A stretch of DNA of 64,000 bases from Sphingomonas sp. PAMC26645. Its GTDB lineage: Bacteria > Pseudomonadota > Alphaproteobacteria > Sphingomonadales > Sphingomonadaceae. The stretch lies in the NCBI RefSeq assembly GCF_004795835.1, contig NZ_CP039249.1:3447001-3511000 (forward strand), in the 5' to 3' direction. This document shows, one piece after another, positions 44,850-54,208 of the stretch. Each line of letters begins with the position of its first letter. Positions within the stretch are counted from its first letter, which is position 1. A program made the position numbers and the translations under genes. The notes beneath the pieces were generated by a model. That model saw nothing but the letters and a program-made list of their open reading frames with translations, was not told where the DNA came from and made no database searches.

Positions 44850-45185
44850 ATGCTCGCGATGCTGCTGTCGATACTGATCGAAGACCCGCTAATGGCAACC
44901 GCGAAGGCCCGCATGGCGGCCGAGCAACCTTGTATCCAGAGCGCCGACGAGACCGACATCACCGTCTGCGGATTGCGAACCGCCGACCGTTTTCGCGTTC
45001 CATTAGTGGTACATGATGCCGGCGACCCAAAGCACGAAAGCGTCCGCAACGAACGTACTCGCCTGCTCAACCGCACCTCGCCGCTCGCCGATCTCAGCCC
45101 GTTCCAGGTTGGCGGCGGGATGGCAGGCGTCACCATGACGGTCGGCGGCGAAGGCGGCACGTCGTTCCGCAAGCCCGCGCCGTAA
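44850..45185 (+). CDS. hypothetical protein with TVCG motif, first of a pair
   Basis: A 111-residue protein I cannot assign to a function. It begins MLAMLLSILI, a short hydrophobic start, and carries CIQSADETDITVCGLR, in which two cysteines bracket an acidic segment; the C-terminus is glycine-rich. The next gene has the same layout (short MLA-type start, then CATQTKDGNEVVVCG). ATG 44850 is preferred over GTG 44829 because it aligns the two N-termini. It is probably exported, but the hydrophobic stretch is too short to be sure. Confidence 0.6.
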   Translation: MLAMLLSILIEDPLMATAKARMAAEQPCIQSADETDITVCGLRTADRFRVPLVVHDAGDPKHESVRNERTRLLNRTSPLADLSPFQVGGGMAGVTMTVGGEGGTSFRKPAP

Positions 45186-45195
45186 GGATCTGACC

Positions 45196-45624
45196 ATGCT
45201 CGCCATAATCCTGTCTGCGCTGCTCCAAGCGTCTGCCACCACCACTGCGCCCGCGACACCGCCAATGCCGGAGCGCTTCTCGATCCTCGTCGACCCATGC
45301 GCGACGCAGACGAAGGACGGGAACGAAGTCGTCGTCTGCGGCAAATCCGCGACAACCACGCCCCGCCTGCCGATGCGCGACGATCGCGGCCCGCCCGATC
45401 ACGCGGTTGCCTCCAACCCCAACCTCACCGCCGTCCGTGCCTTGGAGTTGTCGGATACGCCTTGCGCCGCGCGACAGGGGGGGTGCCAGGTTGGCTTCGG
45501 CCCACCGATCGCGCCAATGGCCAAAGCCGCCGTAGGGTTGATCAAGAGCGCCCTCGCGAAGAAGCCAGACAAGCGCGGCCGCGTGCCGATCGACCTCGAT
45601 GGCCCCGTCGGCACCGTGAACTAG
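45196..45624 (+). CDS. hypothetical secreted protein with VVCG motif, second of a pair
   Basis: A 142-residue protein with a short hydrophobic N-terminus (MLAIILSALLQASA), then CATQTKDGNEVVVCGKS and a second cysteine pair in SDTPCAARQGGCQVGF. The acidic-VVCG segment is a recurring feature of small exported sphingomonad proteins of unknown role. AAGGA sits before ATG 45196 and the gene follows its paralogue by ten bases, so the two are likely cotranscribed. Confidence 0.7.
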   Translation: MLAIILSALLQASATTTAPATPPMPERFSILVDPCATQTKDGNEVVVCGKSATTTPRLPMRDDRGPPDHAVASNPNLTAVRALELSDTPCAARQGGCQVGFGPPIAPMAKAAVGLIKSALAKKPDKRGRVPIDLDGPVGTVN

Positions 45625-45687
45625 GCGAATGGGTCGGTGAATTAAGGTAGCTCGGCGCCTCACTTCAGCACGCACGATCGACCTCCC

Positions 45688-45747
45688 CTTGTTTCCCCGC
45701 GAAGGCGGGGACCCAGTCTGGGCTCCCGCCTTCGCGGGAGAACAAAG
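45688..45747. repeat. REPIN-like inverted element, family A copy 4
   Basis: TTGTTTCCCCGCGAAGGCGG, a CCCAGTCTGGG centre and CTCCCGCCTTCGCGGGAG closed by AACAA. It lies between the convergent secreted-protein and homoserine dehydrogenase genes. Confidence 0.88.
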
Positions 45748-45800
45748 AAGAGGTTGCTTCGGCGGGATAGTCGATCGTTCGAGCTACTCGGGAACCCGCC

Positions 45801-47090
45801 TCAATCCAGAATATGCATCCACATCGGCTGCCCCACGAGGCTCTGGGACCCCCGTAGCTTCTCCAGCGCCTGTGCGATCGAGCGTTCCGGGCTCTCATGC
45901 GTCACGATCGCCACCAACACGCTGCCATCCGCGATCGCGCCGCGCTGGATCAGGCTCTCGATCGAGACACCCGCGTCCCGCATCGCCGCCGCGATCTCAG
46001 CCAGCACGCCAACCCGGTCCGCCACGGTGAAGCGCAGATACGCACGCCCCCGCCGCTCTCCACTGTCGGCCTTGGACGCTGCCGTAAGCGACACCACCGG
46101 CATCGCGAACGGCGGGCCGAACTCGCCGCGCGCGATGTCGATCAGGTCCGCGACGACCGCGCTCGCGGTCGGACCATCGCCCGCACCCGCACCCTGGAAC
46201 AACAGGCGACCGACGAAATTCCCCTCCGCCACGACCGCGTTGAGCGATCCTGTGACGTGCGCCAACGGATGATCGATCGGCACCAGATGCGGATGGACGC
46301 GCTGGAACAGCCCATCCGTCCCCGCTTCCGCCAGCCCGAGCAGCCGCACGCGATACCCCAAAGCCGCCGCCTCGGCGATGTCCGCGCCCAGCAGATGCCG
46401 GATACCGCTGATCGCAACGTCGTCGAACGCGGGCTGCGTCCCGAACGCCACCGCCGCCAGGATCGACAGCTTGTGCGCCGCATCGACGCCGTCGATGTCG
46501 AAGCTCGGATCGGATTCCGCAAACCCCAGCGCCTGCGCTTCCGCCAGCACCTCGGCAAAGTCGCGCCCTTCGGATTCCATCTTCGAGAGGATGAAATTGC
46601 AGGTACCGTTGAGGATGCCGTAGACGCGGGCGATCTCGTTCGCCGCAGCACCTTCGCGCAACCCCTTGATGACCGGGATGCCGCCCGCGACCGCCGCCTC
46701 GAACTTCAACGCGACGCCTGCCCCTTCGGCCGCCTGCGCGAGTTCCAGCCCGTGATGCGCGATCATCGCCTTGTTCGCGGTGACGAAACTCCGCCCCGCC
46801 CCCAGCGTGCTCCGCGCCAGCGTCAGCGCCGGACCATCGGAACCCCCAATCAACTCGACCACGACGTCAGCACCCGGCTGTTTCGCCAGCGCGGTCGTAT
46901 CGTCGACCCACGCAAACCGCGACAGATCGACGCCGCGATCCTTGCCGCGGTCGCGCGCGGAAACCGCAACGATCTCGATCTCGCGCCCGGCCCGCCGCGC
47001 AATCAACTCGCGGTTCGCATCCAGCAATCGGATAACCCCGCCGCCAACGGTCCCCAGACCCGCAAGGGCCACGCGCAATGGTTCGCTCAT
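45801..47090 (-). CDS. hom: homoserine dehydrogenase
   Basis: A 429-residue NAD(P)-dependent enzyme making homoserine for threonine and methionine. The Rossmann motif AGLGTVGGGV is at the N-terminus, the catalytic region includes GTCNFILSKMESEGRDFAEVL (quoted as GTCNFILSKMESEGRDF) and LSILAAVAFG, and the C-terminal 80 residues are an ACT domain (YLRFTVADRVGVLAEIAAAM) for allosteric control. GAGGAC precedes ATG 47090. It is divergent from glnD, 91 bases away. Confidence 0.95.
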   Translation of the reverse strand: MSEPLRVALAGLGTVGGGVIRLLDANRELIARRAGREIEIVAVSARDRGKDRGVDLSRFAWVDDTTALAKQPGADVVVELIGGSDGPALTLARSTLGAGRSFVTANKAMIAHHGLELAQAAEGAGVALKFEAAVAGGIPVIKGLREGAAANEIARVYGILNGTCNFILSKMESEGRDFAEVLAEAQALGFAESDPSFDIDGVDAAHKLSILAAVAFGTQPAFDDVAISGIRHLLGADIAEAAALGYRVRLLGLAEAGTDGLFQRVHPHLVPIDHPLAHVTGSLNAVVAEGNFVGRLLFQGAGAGDGPTASAVVADLIDIARGEFGPPFAMPVVSLTAASKADSGERRGRAYLRFTVADRVGVLAEIAAAMRDAGVSIESLIQRGAIADGSVLVAIVTHESPERSIAQALEKLRGSQSLVGQPMWMHILD

Positions 47091-47181
47091 TTTCGTCCTC
47101 CACTCGCGCGTCCGGTTACGTTTCGCGGACGTTTTGCGCAATCCTGATGACGCACGCGCGCGGCGCCCCTATCTGGGCGTC

Positions 47182-49929
47182 ATGTCCGGCCGCTTCGATC
47201 ACCTCCCCAACCGTCGCACGATCATCGATCGCCGCGCCGTCGCCGAAACCATCGCCGCGTTGGAGGGCGTCGACCCGACTGCGCTCCGCCGCGACGCGAC
47301 CACGCTGCTGAAGGCAGCGCTGGAGAAAGGCCGGGTAGAAGTCGAACGTCGCCTCGTCGAACACCCATCGCGCGGGTTGGAAGCTTCGAGTGCGCAGGCA
47401 TACCTGATCGACGCGCTGCTCCGGATCCTGTTCGATTTTACGACGCAGCGGCTCTACCCCCTGCCCAATCCTACCTCGGGCGAGCGCCTCACGCTCATCG
47501 CCGTCGGCGGTTACGGCCGCGCAGAAATGGCGCCGCATTCGGACGTCGATATCGGCTTCCTCACCCCCGGCAAGCAGACGCCTTGGGCCGAGCGCGTAAT
47601 CGAATCGATGCTCTACGCGCTATGGGATCTCGGGCTGAAGCTCGGCCAGTCCAGCCGCTCGCTCGACGAGATGGTCCGCCAGGCCAAGAGCGACGTCACC
47701 GTCCGCACCGCGCTGCTCGAGGCGCGTTATGTCTGCGGCGATACCGAACTCTACGAACAGGCCTCACACCGCTTCAAGACCGAAGTTCAGGCCGATACCG
47801 CGCGCACCTTCATCGCCGACAAGCTCGCCGAGCGTGACGCGCGCCACCGGAAGATGGGCGACACGCGCTACGTCGTCGAACCCAACGTCAAGGAGGGCAA
47901 GGGCGGTCTGCGCGACCTCCACGCACTCTTCTGGATCGGCAAATACATCTACGACGTCCAGCGCGCCGCCGAACTGGTCGAGGTCGGGCTGTTCACCAAG
48001 GCCGAATATCGCCTATTTCATCGCGCAGACAATTTCTTCCAGGCGGTGCGCTGCCACCTGCACAGCATCACCGGCCGCGCCGAAGATAGGCTGACGTTCG
48101 ACCTGCAACGCGAGATCGCCGACCGGATGCGGTTCTCCGACCGACCCGGCAAGTCGAAGGTCGAGCGCTTCATGCAGTTCTATTTCCTGCAGGCAAAAAC
48201 CGTCGGCACGCTCAGCGGCGTCTTCCTCGCGCATCTCGACGAGAAGTTCGCCGCGCGGGGCCGGCGCTTCGGATTGCCGACGATCCGCCGTAGTCCGCGG
48301 AAACTCAACGGCTTCGTACTCGATCGCGGGCGGCTGGCACTGCCAAGCGACGACTTCTTCCGGGCCGACCCCGAACGCCTGATCGAGATCTTCCAGCTCG
48401 CCGACAAGCACGGCGTAGAGATCCACCCGCTCGCGATGCGCGCCGCGGCGCGGGATGCGAAGCTGGTCGACGACGTCCGCAACAGCCCGACGGCGAACGC
48501 GCTATTCCTCGACGTGCTGACCTCGCCGCGCGATCCCGAACTCGTGCTGCGCTGGATGAACGAAGCCGGCGTGTTCGGCCGCTTCGTGCCCGATTTCGCG
48601 CGCGTCGTCGCGCAGATGCAGTTCGACATGTACCACCACTACACCGTCGACGAGCACACGATCCGCGCGATCGGTCTGCTCGCGCGGATCGAGAACGGCA
48701 CGCTGAAGGAGGACCATCCGCTTGCCAGTGCGATATTCGAACAGATTGTGTCGCGGCGCGCGCTGTACGTTGCGGTCTTGCTTCACGACATCGCCAAGGG
48801 CCGCGGCGGCGATCATTCGATCCTCGGGGCGGAGGTGGCGCAGCGCCTGTGCCCACGCTTCGGCCTGACGCCTGCCGAGACCGAGACCGTCGCATGGCTG
48901 GTGCGCTGGCATCTGCTGATGTCGGCGACCGCGTTCAAACGTGACCTCAGCGACTTCAAGACGATCCTCGATTTCTGCGACGTTGTGCAGAGCCCGGAGC
49001 GCCTTCGCCTGCTGCTCACACTGACGATCGTCGACATCCGCGCCGTCGGGCCGGGCGTGTGGAACGGCTGGAAGCGCCAGTTGCTCGGCGACCTCTACGA
49101 ATCTGCCGAGGAAGTCCTTCGGTTGGGCCATAAGCAAAAGGGTCGCGCCGAGCGGATCGCGGCCAAGCAGCAGCATTTGCGGGACGCGCTAGGATGGAGC
49201 GAGGAGACGTTCGCGACGCTCGTTCACCGGCTCCCCGAAGCCTATTGGATTGCCGAACCTGAAGACGTGCTGGCGCACAACGCCCGCTTCCTGGCGACCA
49301 CGGGCAACGCGCAGCTCGCGATCGACGCACATGTCTATCCCGGGCGCGGGGCGACCTTGGTGACGATCTACGCTGCCGATCATCCCGGGTTGTTCTACCG
49401 CATCGCAGGCGCGATCCACGTCGCCGGCGGCAACATCATCGACGCGCGCATCCATACCACGCGCGATGGGATGGCCGTGGACAACTTCCTGGTGCAGGAT
49501 CCGTTCGGGCGGCCGTTCGACGAGTCCGGGCAGCTTTCACGCCTCAAGACCGCAATCGAGGACGCGCTCGCCAACCGCGGCAAGCTTGCCGACCGCCTTG
49601 TCGCGAAGCCCCTGCCCCGCACCCGTGCCGAGGCGTTCGATATCGTGCCGAACGCGCTGGTCGACAACAAGGCGTCGAACCGGTTCACCGTGGTCGAGGT
49701 CAATGCGCGAGATCGGCCGGCGCTGCTGAACCAGCTCGCCAATGCGCTGTTCCAGTCGAAAGTGACGATCCACTCGGCGCACGTCGCCACCTATGGCGAG
49801 CGGGCCGTGGATACCTTCTACGTCACCGACCTGACTGGCGATCGGATCACCCAGCCCGCGCGGTTGAGGACGCTGGAGCGGCGCCTGCTGGCGGCGGCGG
49901 CAGGCGAAGAGATCGATCTGGCTGCTTAG
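47182..49929 (+). CDS. glnD: [protein-PII] uridylyltransferase GlnD
   Basis: A 915-residue bifunctional nitrogen sensor that uridylylates and deuridylylates PII. Domains in order: nucleotidyltransferase with GGYGRAEMAPHSDVDIGFL, GlnD linker, HD phosphohydrolase with LLHDIAKGRGGDHS, and two C-terminal ACT domains (from about 715 and 825) that sense glutamine. ATG 47182 gives the family N-terminus; an in-frame reading further upstream runs antisense to hom. It ends against repeat DNA and a bidirectional terminator. Confidence 0.96.
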   Translation: MSGRFDHLPNRRTIIDRRAVAETIAALEGVDPTALRRDATTLLKAALEKGRVEVERRLVEHPSRGLEASSAQAYLIDALLRILFDFTTQRLYPLPNPTSGERLTLIAVGGYGRAEMAPHSDVDIGFLTPGKQTPWAERVIESMLYALWDLGLKLGQSSRSLDEMVRQAKSDVTVRTALLEARYVCGDTELYEQASHRFKTEVQADTARTFIADKLAERDARHRKMGDTRYVVEPNVKEGKGGLRDLHALFWIGKYIYDVQRAAELVEVGLFTKAEYRLFHRADNFFQAVRCHLHSITGRAEDRLTFDLQREIADRMRFSDRPGKSKVERFMQFYFLQAKTVGTLSGVFLAHLDEKFAARGRRFGLPTIRRSPRKLNGFVLDRGRLALPSDDFFRADPERLIEIFQLADKHGVEIHPLAMRAAARDAKLVDDVRNSPTANALFLDVLTSPRDPELVLRWMNEAGVFGRFVPDFARVVAQMQFDMYHHYTVDEHTIRAIGLLARIENGTLKEDHPLASAIFEQIVSRRALYVAVLLHDIAKGRGGDHSILGAEVAQRLCPRFGLTPAETETVAWLVRWHLLMSATAFKRDLSDFKTILDFCDVVQSPERLRLLLTLTIVDIRAVGPGVWNGWKRQLLGDLYESAEEVLRLGHKQKGRAERIAAKQQHLRDALGWSEETFATLVHRLPEAYWIAEPEDVLAHNARFLATTGNAQLAIDAHVYPGRGATLVTIYAADHPGLFYRIAGAIHVAGGNIIDARIHTTRDGMAVDNFLVQDPFGRPFDESGQLSRLKTAIEDALANRGKLADRLVAKPLPRTRAEAFDIVPNALVDNKASNRFTVVEVNARDRPALLNQLANALFQSKVTIHSAHVATYGERAVDTFYVTDLTGDRITQPARLRTLERRLLAAAAGEEIDLAA

Positions 49930-49937
49930 CGCCTCGG

Positions 49938-50021
49938 TGTTCTCCCGCGAAAGCGGGAGCCCAGGGTAAAGGAACGGGGCGCTTGGAAATCCTGGACTCC
50001 GGCGTTCGCAGGAGAACAAGG
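49938..50021. repeat. diverged family A element after glnD
   Basis: GTTCTCCCGCGAAAGCGGGA at the left and CTCCGGCGTTCGCAGGAGAA at the right are the usual family A arms with several changes, and about 25 extra bases separate them (AGGGTAAAGGAACGGGGCGC and following). It appears to be an old or rearranged copy. Confidence 0.7.
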
Positions 50022-50061
50022 AGTGTTCAGGGGGATTTCTCGATCACAGACTCGAGCACGG

Positions 50062-50098
50062 AAAAGCCGGCCCGCAGCGAACTGCGGGCCGGCTTTTT
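50062..50098. terminator. bidirectional intrinsic terminator between glnD and the TonB receptor
   Basis: GCCGGCCCGCAG (50066-50077) and CTGCGGGCCGGC (50082-50093) form a perfect 12-bp stem with a CGAA loop, flanked by AAAA on the left and TTTTT on the right. It can end both the plus-strand glnD and the minus-strand receptor transcripts. Confidence 0.93.
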
Positions 50099-50113
50099 CA
50101 TTCAGTCACCCGA

Positions 50114-53026
50114 TCAGAAGCGCGAGCGCAGCGTCAGGCCGTAGGTGCGTGGCTCGGCGAGGAATGCCGAGTAGAGCGCGTTGCCGGTGCCACCATAGGC
50201 TGCGACGTTGGCCGAAGACCCGGCACCCTGGAACGGCGTATTGAACGCGACCTGGATGTAGTTCTTGTTGAACACATTCTGTGCCCAGAACTCGAGCGCC
50301 CAAGCCTGGTCCTTGCCGCGCAGGCCAACGCGGGCATTGACCACGGCGAAGCCGTCCTGCTTCTTCTCCGGCGCCAGATCGGAACCGGTATTATAGTCCG
50401 ACGACAGGCGGCTATCGACATAGATCAGCCCCGACATGCCGTTCGAGCCGAGATCCGGTGTCCAGGCGAACGACGTCGTAACGACGTTCTTGGGGGCGTT
50501 CGACAACTGGCTGCCCGGCAGCAGGAAGAGCGCGCGGTCGAGCGGCTCGCCGGTGGTCGAGCTGCCGATCAGGTTCTTGCGGAAATGGGTATCCGCATAG
50601 GTGTAGCCTGCCGTGAACGTGACCTGCTTGATCGGCGACATCGTCGCTTCCAGCTCGACGCCCTGCGAGATCACGCCCGGCTTCTTCGAACGGTTGGTCG
50701 GGCACCCTCCGGTCTGCGCACCAGTGACCGGATTGAACCCGTTGTCGCTATCGAGGCCGCCCAGGCTGTCCTTGCACGCTTCGATGTTCTGCACGACGAA
50801 GATCGAGCCGTTGAAGGTGTTGAGCTGGAAGTCGGTGAACTCCTCGCGGAACGCGGCGACGTTGAACGTGAAGCCGCGCGTGTTGAACTTCGCACCGAGC
50901 TCGTAATTGTTCACCTTCTCGGCGTTGAAGCGCAGACCCGGTGCATCGGCATTGGTCCGCGGCGTCAGCACGCCGTTTACCCCGCCTAGATCCGAACGGT
51001 CGAGGTTGTAGCCGCCCGCCTTGTAGCCCTTGGCGAACGACGCGTAGGTCAGCAGCTTGGTGAACGGCTTCCACGACAGGACCGCCGTGCCGGTGAACTC
51101 GCCGTCGCCAAAGCTGTCGTTGAGGCTGAGCGCGTTCAACGCCGGGCTGGAGTTGCCGGTGCAGGTCAAGGTCACGATGCCCTGCGCGAACGCCGTGGCC
51201 CCGCTCTGCGATTGCGTGAGGGGAGCGAGTGCCGCCTGCTGGATCGGGCAGACCGTGTTGTTGTTGTTGAACTTCGCGTTGAACTTCTTCGTTTCGTGCG
51301 TGTAGCGAAGACCGCCGGTCAGCGACAACGTGTCGGTCAGATGCAGGATGTTGTGTGTGAAGAACGCGTAGTTCTCGCTCTTCTGGCGATAGATCGAGCC
51401 GGAGTCGCCGACGTTGTTGACCCCGCCACCGAGACCGACCCCACCGGTCAGGCGGTCGAGCGCCGACGTGATCAGACCACCAGCTGGGCCAAAGGCGCCG
51501 GCGATCGTCGCGCGTCCGGCCGCGCTCATGCAGCCTGGGTTGTTCTGGTTCTGCAGCACGGCGTTCGGGCTGACTGTGGCGACGAGGCGGCAGGCCGCGA
51601 ACTGCCCGTATTGCGCGCCAAAAACGACGTTATCGACCAGCTTGAGCTTCTCGTTCGAGTAGAAGCCACCGACCAGCCAGTCGAGCTTGTCGTTGAACAG
51701 CGAACCCTGGAGGCGCGCTTCCTGCGTGAAAGTCTTGAACTGGCGGTAGGCATTGCCGTCCGCCGCGCGGTGCGTGAGATCGATGTTGGTATAATCGACA
51801 TCGCCCGCGTTGCCCGACTTGTACTGGCGATACGCGGTGATCGACGTCAACGTCGCGCCACCGAGATCCCAGTCGGCCTGCAGCGAGCCGCCGTAATCCT
51901 TGGTCGTATTCCGGAAGGTCTGGCCGGGCGTGATCGCGACGTCGCGGCTGAACGGATCTGGCGTGTTGCCGGCCAGCGGGAACACCGCACCCTGGCGACG
52001 CAGGATGTCGACGATGCGGTTCGTCGTGTTGTTCGTGACCGCGCCATCGGTGTTGACCGTCGCGAAGAACGGCGCGACGCCGGCTGCGTTCGGGGTGGGA
52101 TCGGTCGTCTCGACCTGGTTGTAATAGACCGCGCCGCAGCAGCTTTCCTTGCGGTGCGAATAGTCGCCGATCAGGCGGAAGCTCAGGGTATCGGTCGGCT
52201 TGAACAGCAACTGGCCGCGGACGAAATACCGATCACGGTCGTTGACCCGGCTCTCGCTGCCGTTTGCCGCCGTGACGTTCTTGTAGAAGCCGTTGCGATT
52301 CACGTAGACGCCGTCGACCCGGAAGGCGAGCGTGTCGGCGATCAGCGGCCCGGTGATGCCGCCTGCAAGCCGCTTCTGGTCGTAATTGCCGTAAGTCGCC
52401 TCGGCGTTGCCATGCCAGTCGAACTCCGGCGACCGTGTGATGATGTTGATCAGGCCCGCGGAGGCGTTGCGCCCGAACAATGTGCCCTGCGGTCCGCGAA
52501 GAACCTCGACGCGGTCGATCTCGCCCAGTTCGTTGAGACCGACGCCGGTGCGGCTGCGATAGACACCGTCGATAAAGACCGCGACCGAGCTTTCGAGGCC
52601 GGGATTGTCGCCGACCGTACCGATTCCGCGAATACGCGCGGACGCGTTCGACTCGTTACCGGTTGAAGAGATCAGCAACGACGGCGCGAGCTGGTTGAGC
52701 GAGCGGATGTCGCTGCCGCCCGAATTCTGCAGCGCTTCCTGACCGACCGCCGAAACCGCGATTGGCACGTTCGACAGACGCTCGGAACGGCGCGTCGCAG
52801 TGATGACGATGTCGCTGGCGTTACCCTGAATCCCGGCGTTGGCGCTCGCCGCCCGCGTGGTGTCGGCGTCCGTTGCAGCGTTGGTCTGGCCGGCAACCGA
52901 TGCGTTGGCGGTACCCTGCGAGGGCGATGCCTGCGCTTCGACGGTGGACGTCGCCTGTTGCGCGAATGCCGGCGTGACGATGGCCGCAGTCGCGACGGCG
53001 GACAACAGATATGCGGTCATACGCAT
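50114..53026 (-). CDS. TonB-dependent outer-membrane receptor
   Basis: A 970-residue outer-membrane transporter. The signal peptide ends at TPAFAQQ; a 50-residue Ala/Thr/Ser-rich linker follows, then a TonB-box-like DIVITATRR and the plug domain (SLNQLAPSLLIS, VFIDGVYRSRTGVGL, VEVLRGPQGTLFGRNASAG). The rest is the beta-barrel, closing with the terminal phenylalanine of LTLRSRF. The size and plug type match the iron/carbohydrate-associated receptors abundant in sphingomonads; the ligand is not evident. ATG 53026 is favoured by GGGAG spacing; ATGs at 53032 and 53020 are alternatives. Confidence 0.93.
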   Translation of the reverse strand: MRMTAYLLSAVATAAIVTPAFAQQATSTVEAQASPSQGTANASVAGQTNAATDADTTRAASANAGIQGNASDIVITATRRSERLSNVPIAVSAVGQEALQNSGGSDIRSLNQLAPSLLISSTGNESNASARIRGIGTVGDNPGLESSVAVFIDGVYRSRTGVGLNELGEIDRVEVLRGPQGTLFGRNASAGLINIITRSPEFDWHGNAEATYGNYDQKRLAGGITGPLIADTLAFRVDGVYVNRNGFYKNVTAANGSESRVNDRDRYFVRGQLLFKPTDTLSFRLIGDYSHRKESCCGAVYYNQVETTDPTPNAAGVAPFFATVNTDGAVTNNTTNRIVDILRRQGAVFPLAGNTPDPFSRDVAITPGQTFRNTTKDYGGSLQADWDLGGATLTSITAYRQYKSGNAGDVDYTNIDLTHRAADGNAYRQFKTFTQEARLQGSLFNDKLDWLVGGFYSNEKLKLVDNVVFGAQYGQFAACRLVATVSPNAVLQNQNNPGCMSAAGRATIAGAFGPAGGLITSALDRLTGGVGLGGGVNNVGDSGSIYRQKSENYAFFTHNILHLTDTLSLTGGLRYTHETKKFNAKFNNNNTVCPIQQAALAPLTQSQSGATAFAQGIVTLTCTGNSSPALNALSLNDSFGDGEFTGTAVLSWKPFTKLLTYASFAKGYKAGGYNLDRSDLGGVNGVLTPRTNADAPGLRFNAEKVNNYELGAKFNTRGFTFNVAAFREEFTDFQLNTFNGSIFVVQNIEACKDSLGGLDSDNGFNPVTGAQTGGCPTNRSKKPGVISQGVELEATMSPIKQVTFTAGYTYADTHFRKNLIGSSTTGEPLDRALFLLPGSQLSNAPKNVVTTSFAWTPDLGSNGMSGLIYVDSRLSSDYNTGSDLAPEKKQDGFAVVNARVGLRGKDQAWALEFWAQNVFNKNYIQVAFNTPFQGAGSSANVAAYGGTGNALYSAFLAEPRTYGLTLRSRF

Positions 53027-53046
53027 CGGCATTCTCTCCCTGACGT

Positions 53047-53064
53047 GTTCGAATGTTTTCGAAC
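53047..53064 (-). promoter_or_regulatory. operator-like palindrome before the TonB receptor
   Basis: GTTCGAATGTTTTCGAAC is a perfect 7-bp inverted repeat with a four-base centre, ending about 20 bases before the receptor start. Its position within the leader suggests a repressor site or an mRNA hairpin. From 53065 to 53502 the gap is AT-richer at first, with no gene that I can support. Confidence 0.5.
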
Positions 53065-53502
53065 TTATGGTTTGGCCGTTAGGTAGAGATATTCCACCGT
53101 TCACGTCTAGTGATTTCCGCATACGGAAGTCTATTTTTGAACATTGTGTCTCCAAACCGCCACATAGTGACAGGCACCAAACCCTAGTTTCAAATCGCAA
53201 CTGTTTCAGGAAGGGAGAGCCCAAAGATGGCTCTAGTGATTTCGATGTCGGTCGCGTCTCGCCGGCAACGCGGGCGAGATCATTTCCACGGCGATGGCCG
53301 GCCGGGGTGGGAGAAGTCGCCGCGATGACCCCATCCGCCGCCATTCTGCATTCGCAAATTTGGAGAGCAGGCCCTGTCGAGATGGCCTGCTCCAAGCCTC
53401 TAGCCACTCCGCCGATACCCATGTCGTTGCCGTCACCAAGCTGCTGGATCGTAAGAGACGGCGGACTTGAATGCGTGAGGGCGCGTCACAAACATGCCAT
53501 AC

Positions 53503-53540
53503 AAAAAAGAGGCCGGCCGATCCCTCGGGACCGACCAGCC
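53503..53540 (-). terminator. intrinsic terminator downstream of infC
   Basis: On the minus strand, GGCTGGTCGGTCC and GGATCGGCCGGCC pair through a CGAG loop (two G-U pairs) and are followed by TTTTTT at 53508-53503. A second, weaker hairpin, AGCAGCC/GGCTGCT at 53557-53573 followed by ATTTTG, lies between it and the infC stop. Confidence 0.85.
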
Positions 53541-53579
53541 TTCAATCTCACAAAATAGCAGCCTGAGGCTGCTCAGCCG

Positions 53580-54125
53580 TTACTTCGGTGCAAGCACCAT
53601 CAGCATCTGGCGGCCTTCCATGCGCGGATACGCCTCGATCTTGGCGATCTCCGCGACGTCGTCCTGTACGCGCTTCAACAGGTTCATGCCGAGCTGGCCA
53701 TGGCTGAGTTCGCGACCGCGGAAACGCAACGTGATCTTGACCTTGTCGCCCTCGCCGATGAAGTCGTTAACCTTCTTCATCTTCGTGTCATAGTCATGGT
53801 CGTCGATGTTCGGACGCATCTTGATCTCCTTGATCTCCTGCGTCTTCTGCGACTTGCGTGCGAGGTTGGCCTTCTTCTGCGCCTCGTACTTGAACTTGCC
53901 GACATCGAGGAACTTGGCGACGGGCGGATCGGCGTTAGGCGACACTTCGACCAGGTCGAGGCCATGCTCGGCTGCCTGCTCGATCGCTTCGCGCGTATAC
54001 ATCACGCCCAGATTTTCGCCCTCGTGATCGATCACGCGGACCTTCTGGCTCTGGATGAATTCGTTGAATCGCGGGCCGTTCATTGCGGGCGTCTGCATCG
54101 GCCGGCGCATCGTGGGAGGACGTAT
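53580..54125 (-). CDS. infC: translation initiation factor IF-3
   Basis: A 181-residue IF-3 that controls start-codon fidelity on the 30S subunit. The N-domain starts [18 protein letters not shown] and the C-domain includes [15 protein letters not shown] and [15 protein letters not shown]; both are complete. The best start is ATA at 54125: AGGAG lies eight bases upstream, whereas the first ATG (54110) is 23 bases from it and has no other site. Rare start codons are a known autoregulatory device of infC (AUU in E. coli). It follows thrS in the same direction, 84 bases after it, and has a strong terminator after it. Confidence 0.93.
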   Translation of the reverse strand: MRPPTMRRPMQTPAMNGPRFNEFIQSQKVRVIDHEGENLGVMYTREAIEQAAEHGLDLVEVSPNADPPVAKFLDVGKFKYEAQKKANLARKSQKTQEIKEIKMRPNIDDHDYDTKMKKVNDFIGEGDKVKITLRFRGRELSHGQLGMNLLKRVQDDVAEIAKIEAYPRMEGRQMLMVLAPK

Positions 54126-54208
54126 GGGGTTTGCTCCTGAAGTTTCTGACAATATTTGGGCCGGCGTATAGCGCAGAAACCCGCGCTCGGAAAGCCGGCC
54201 CCGTTGGA

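Noticed and set aside
53065..53502. Possible small gene in the gap between the TonB receptor and infC
   Set aside because: Open frames there have no ribosome-binding site, no domain and no hydrophobic or charged pattern typical of a real small protein.
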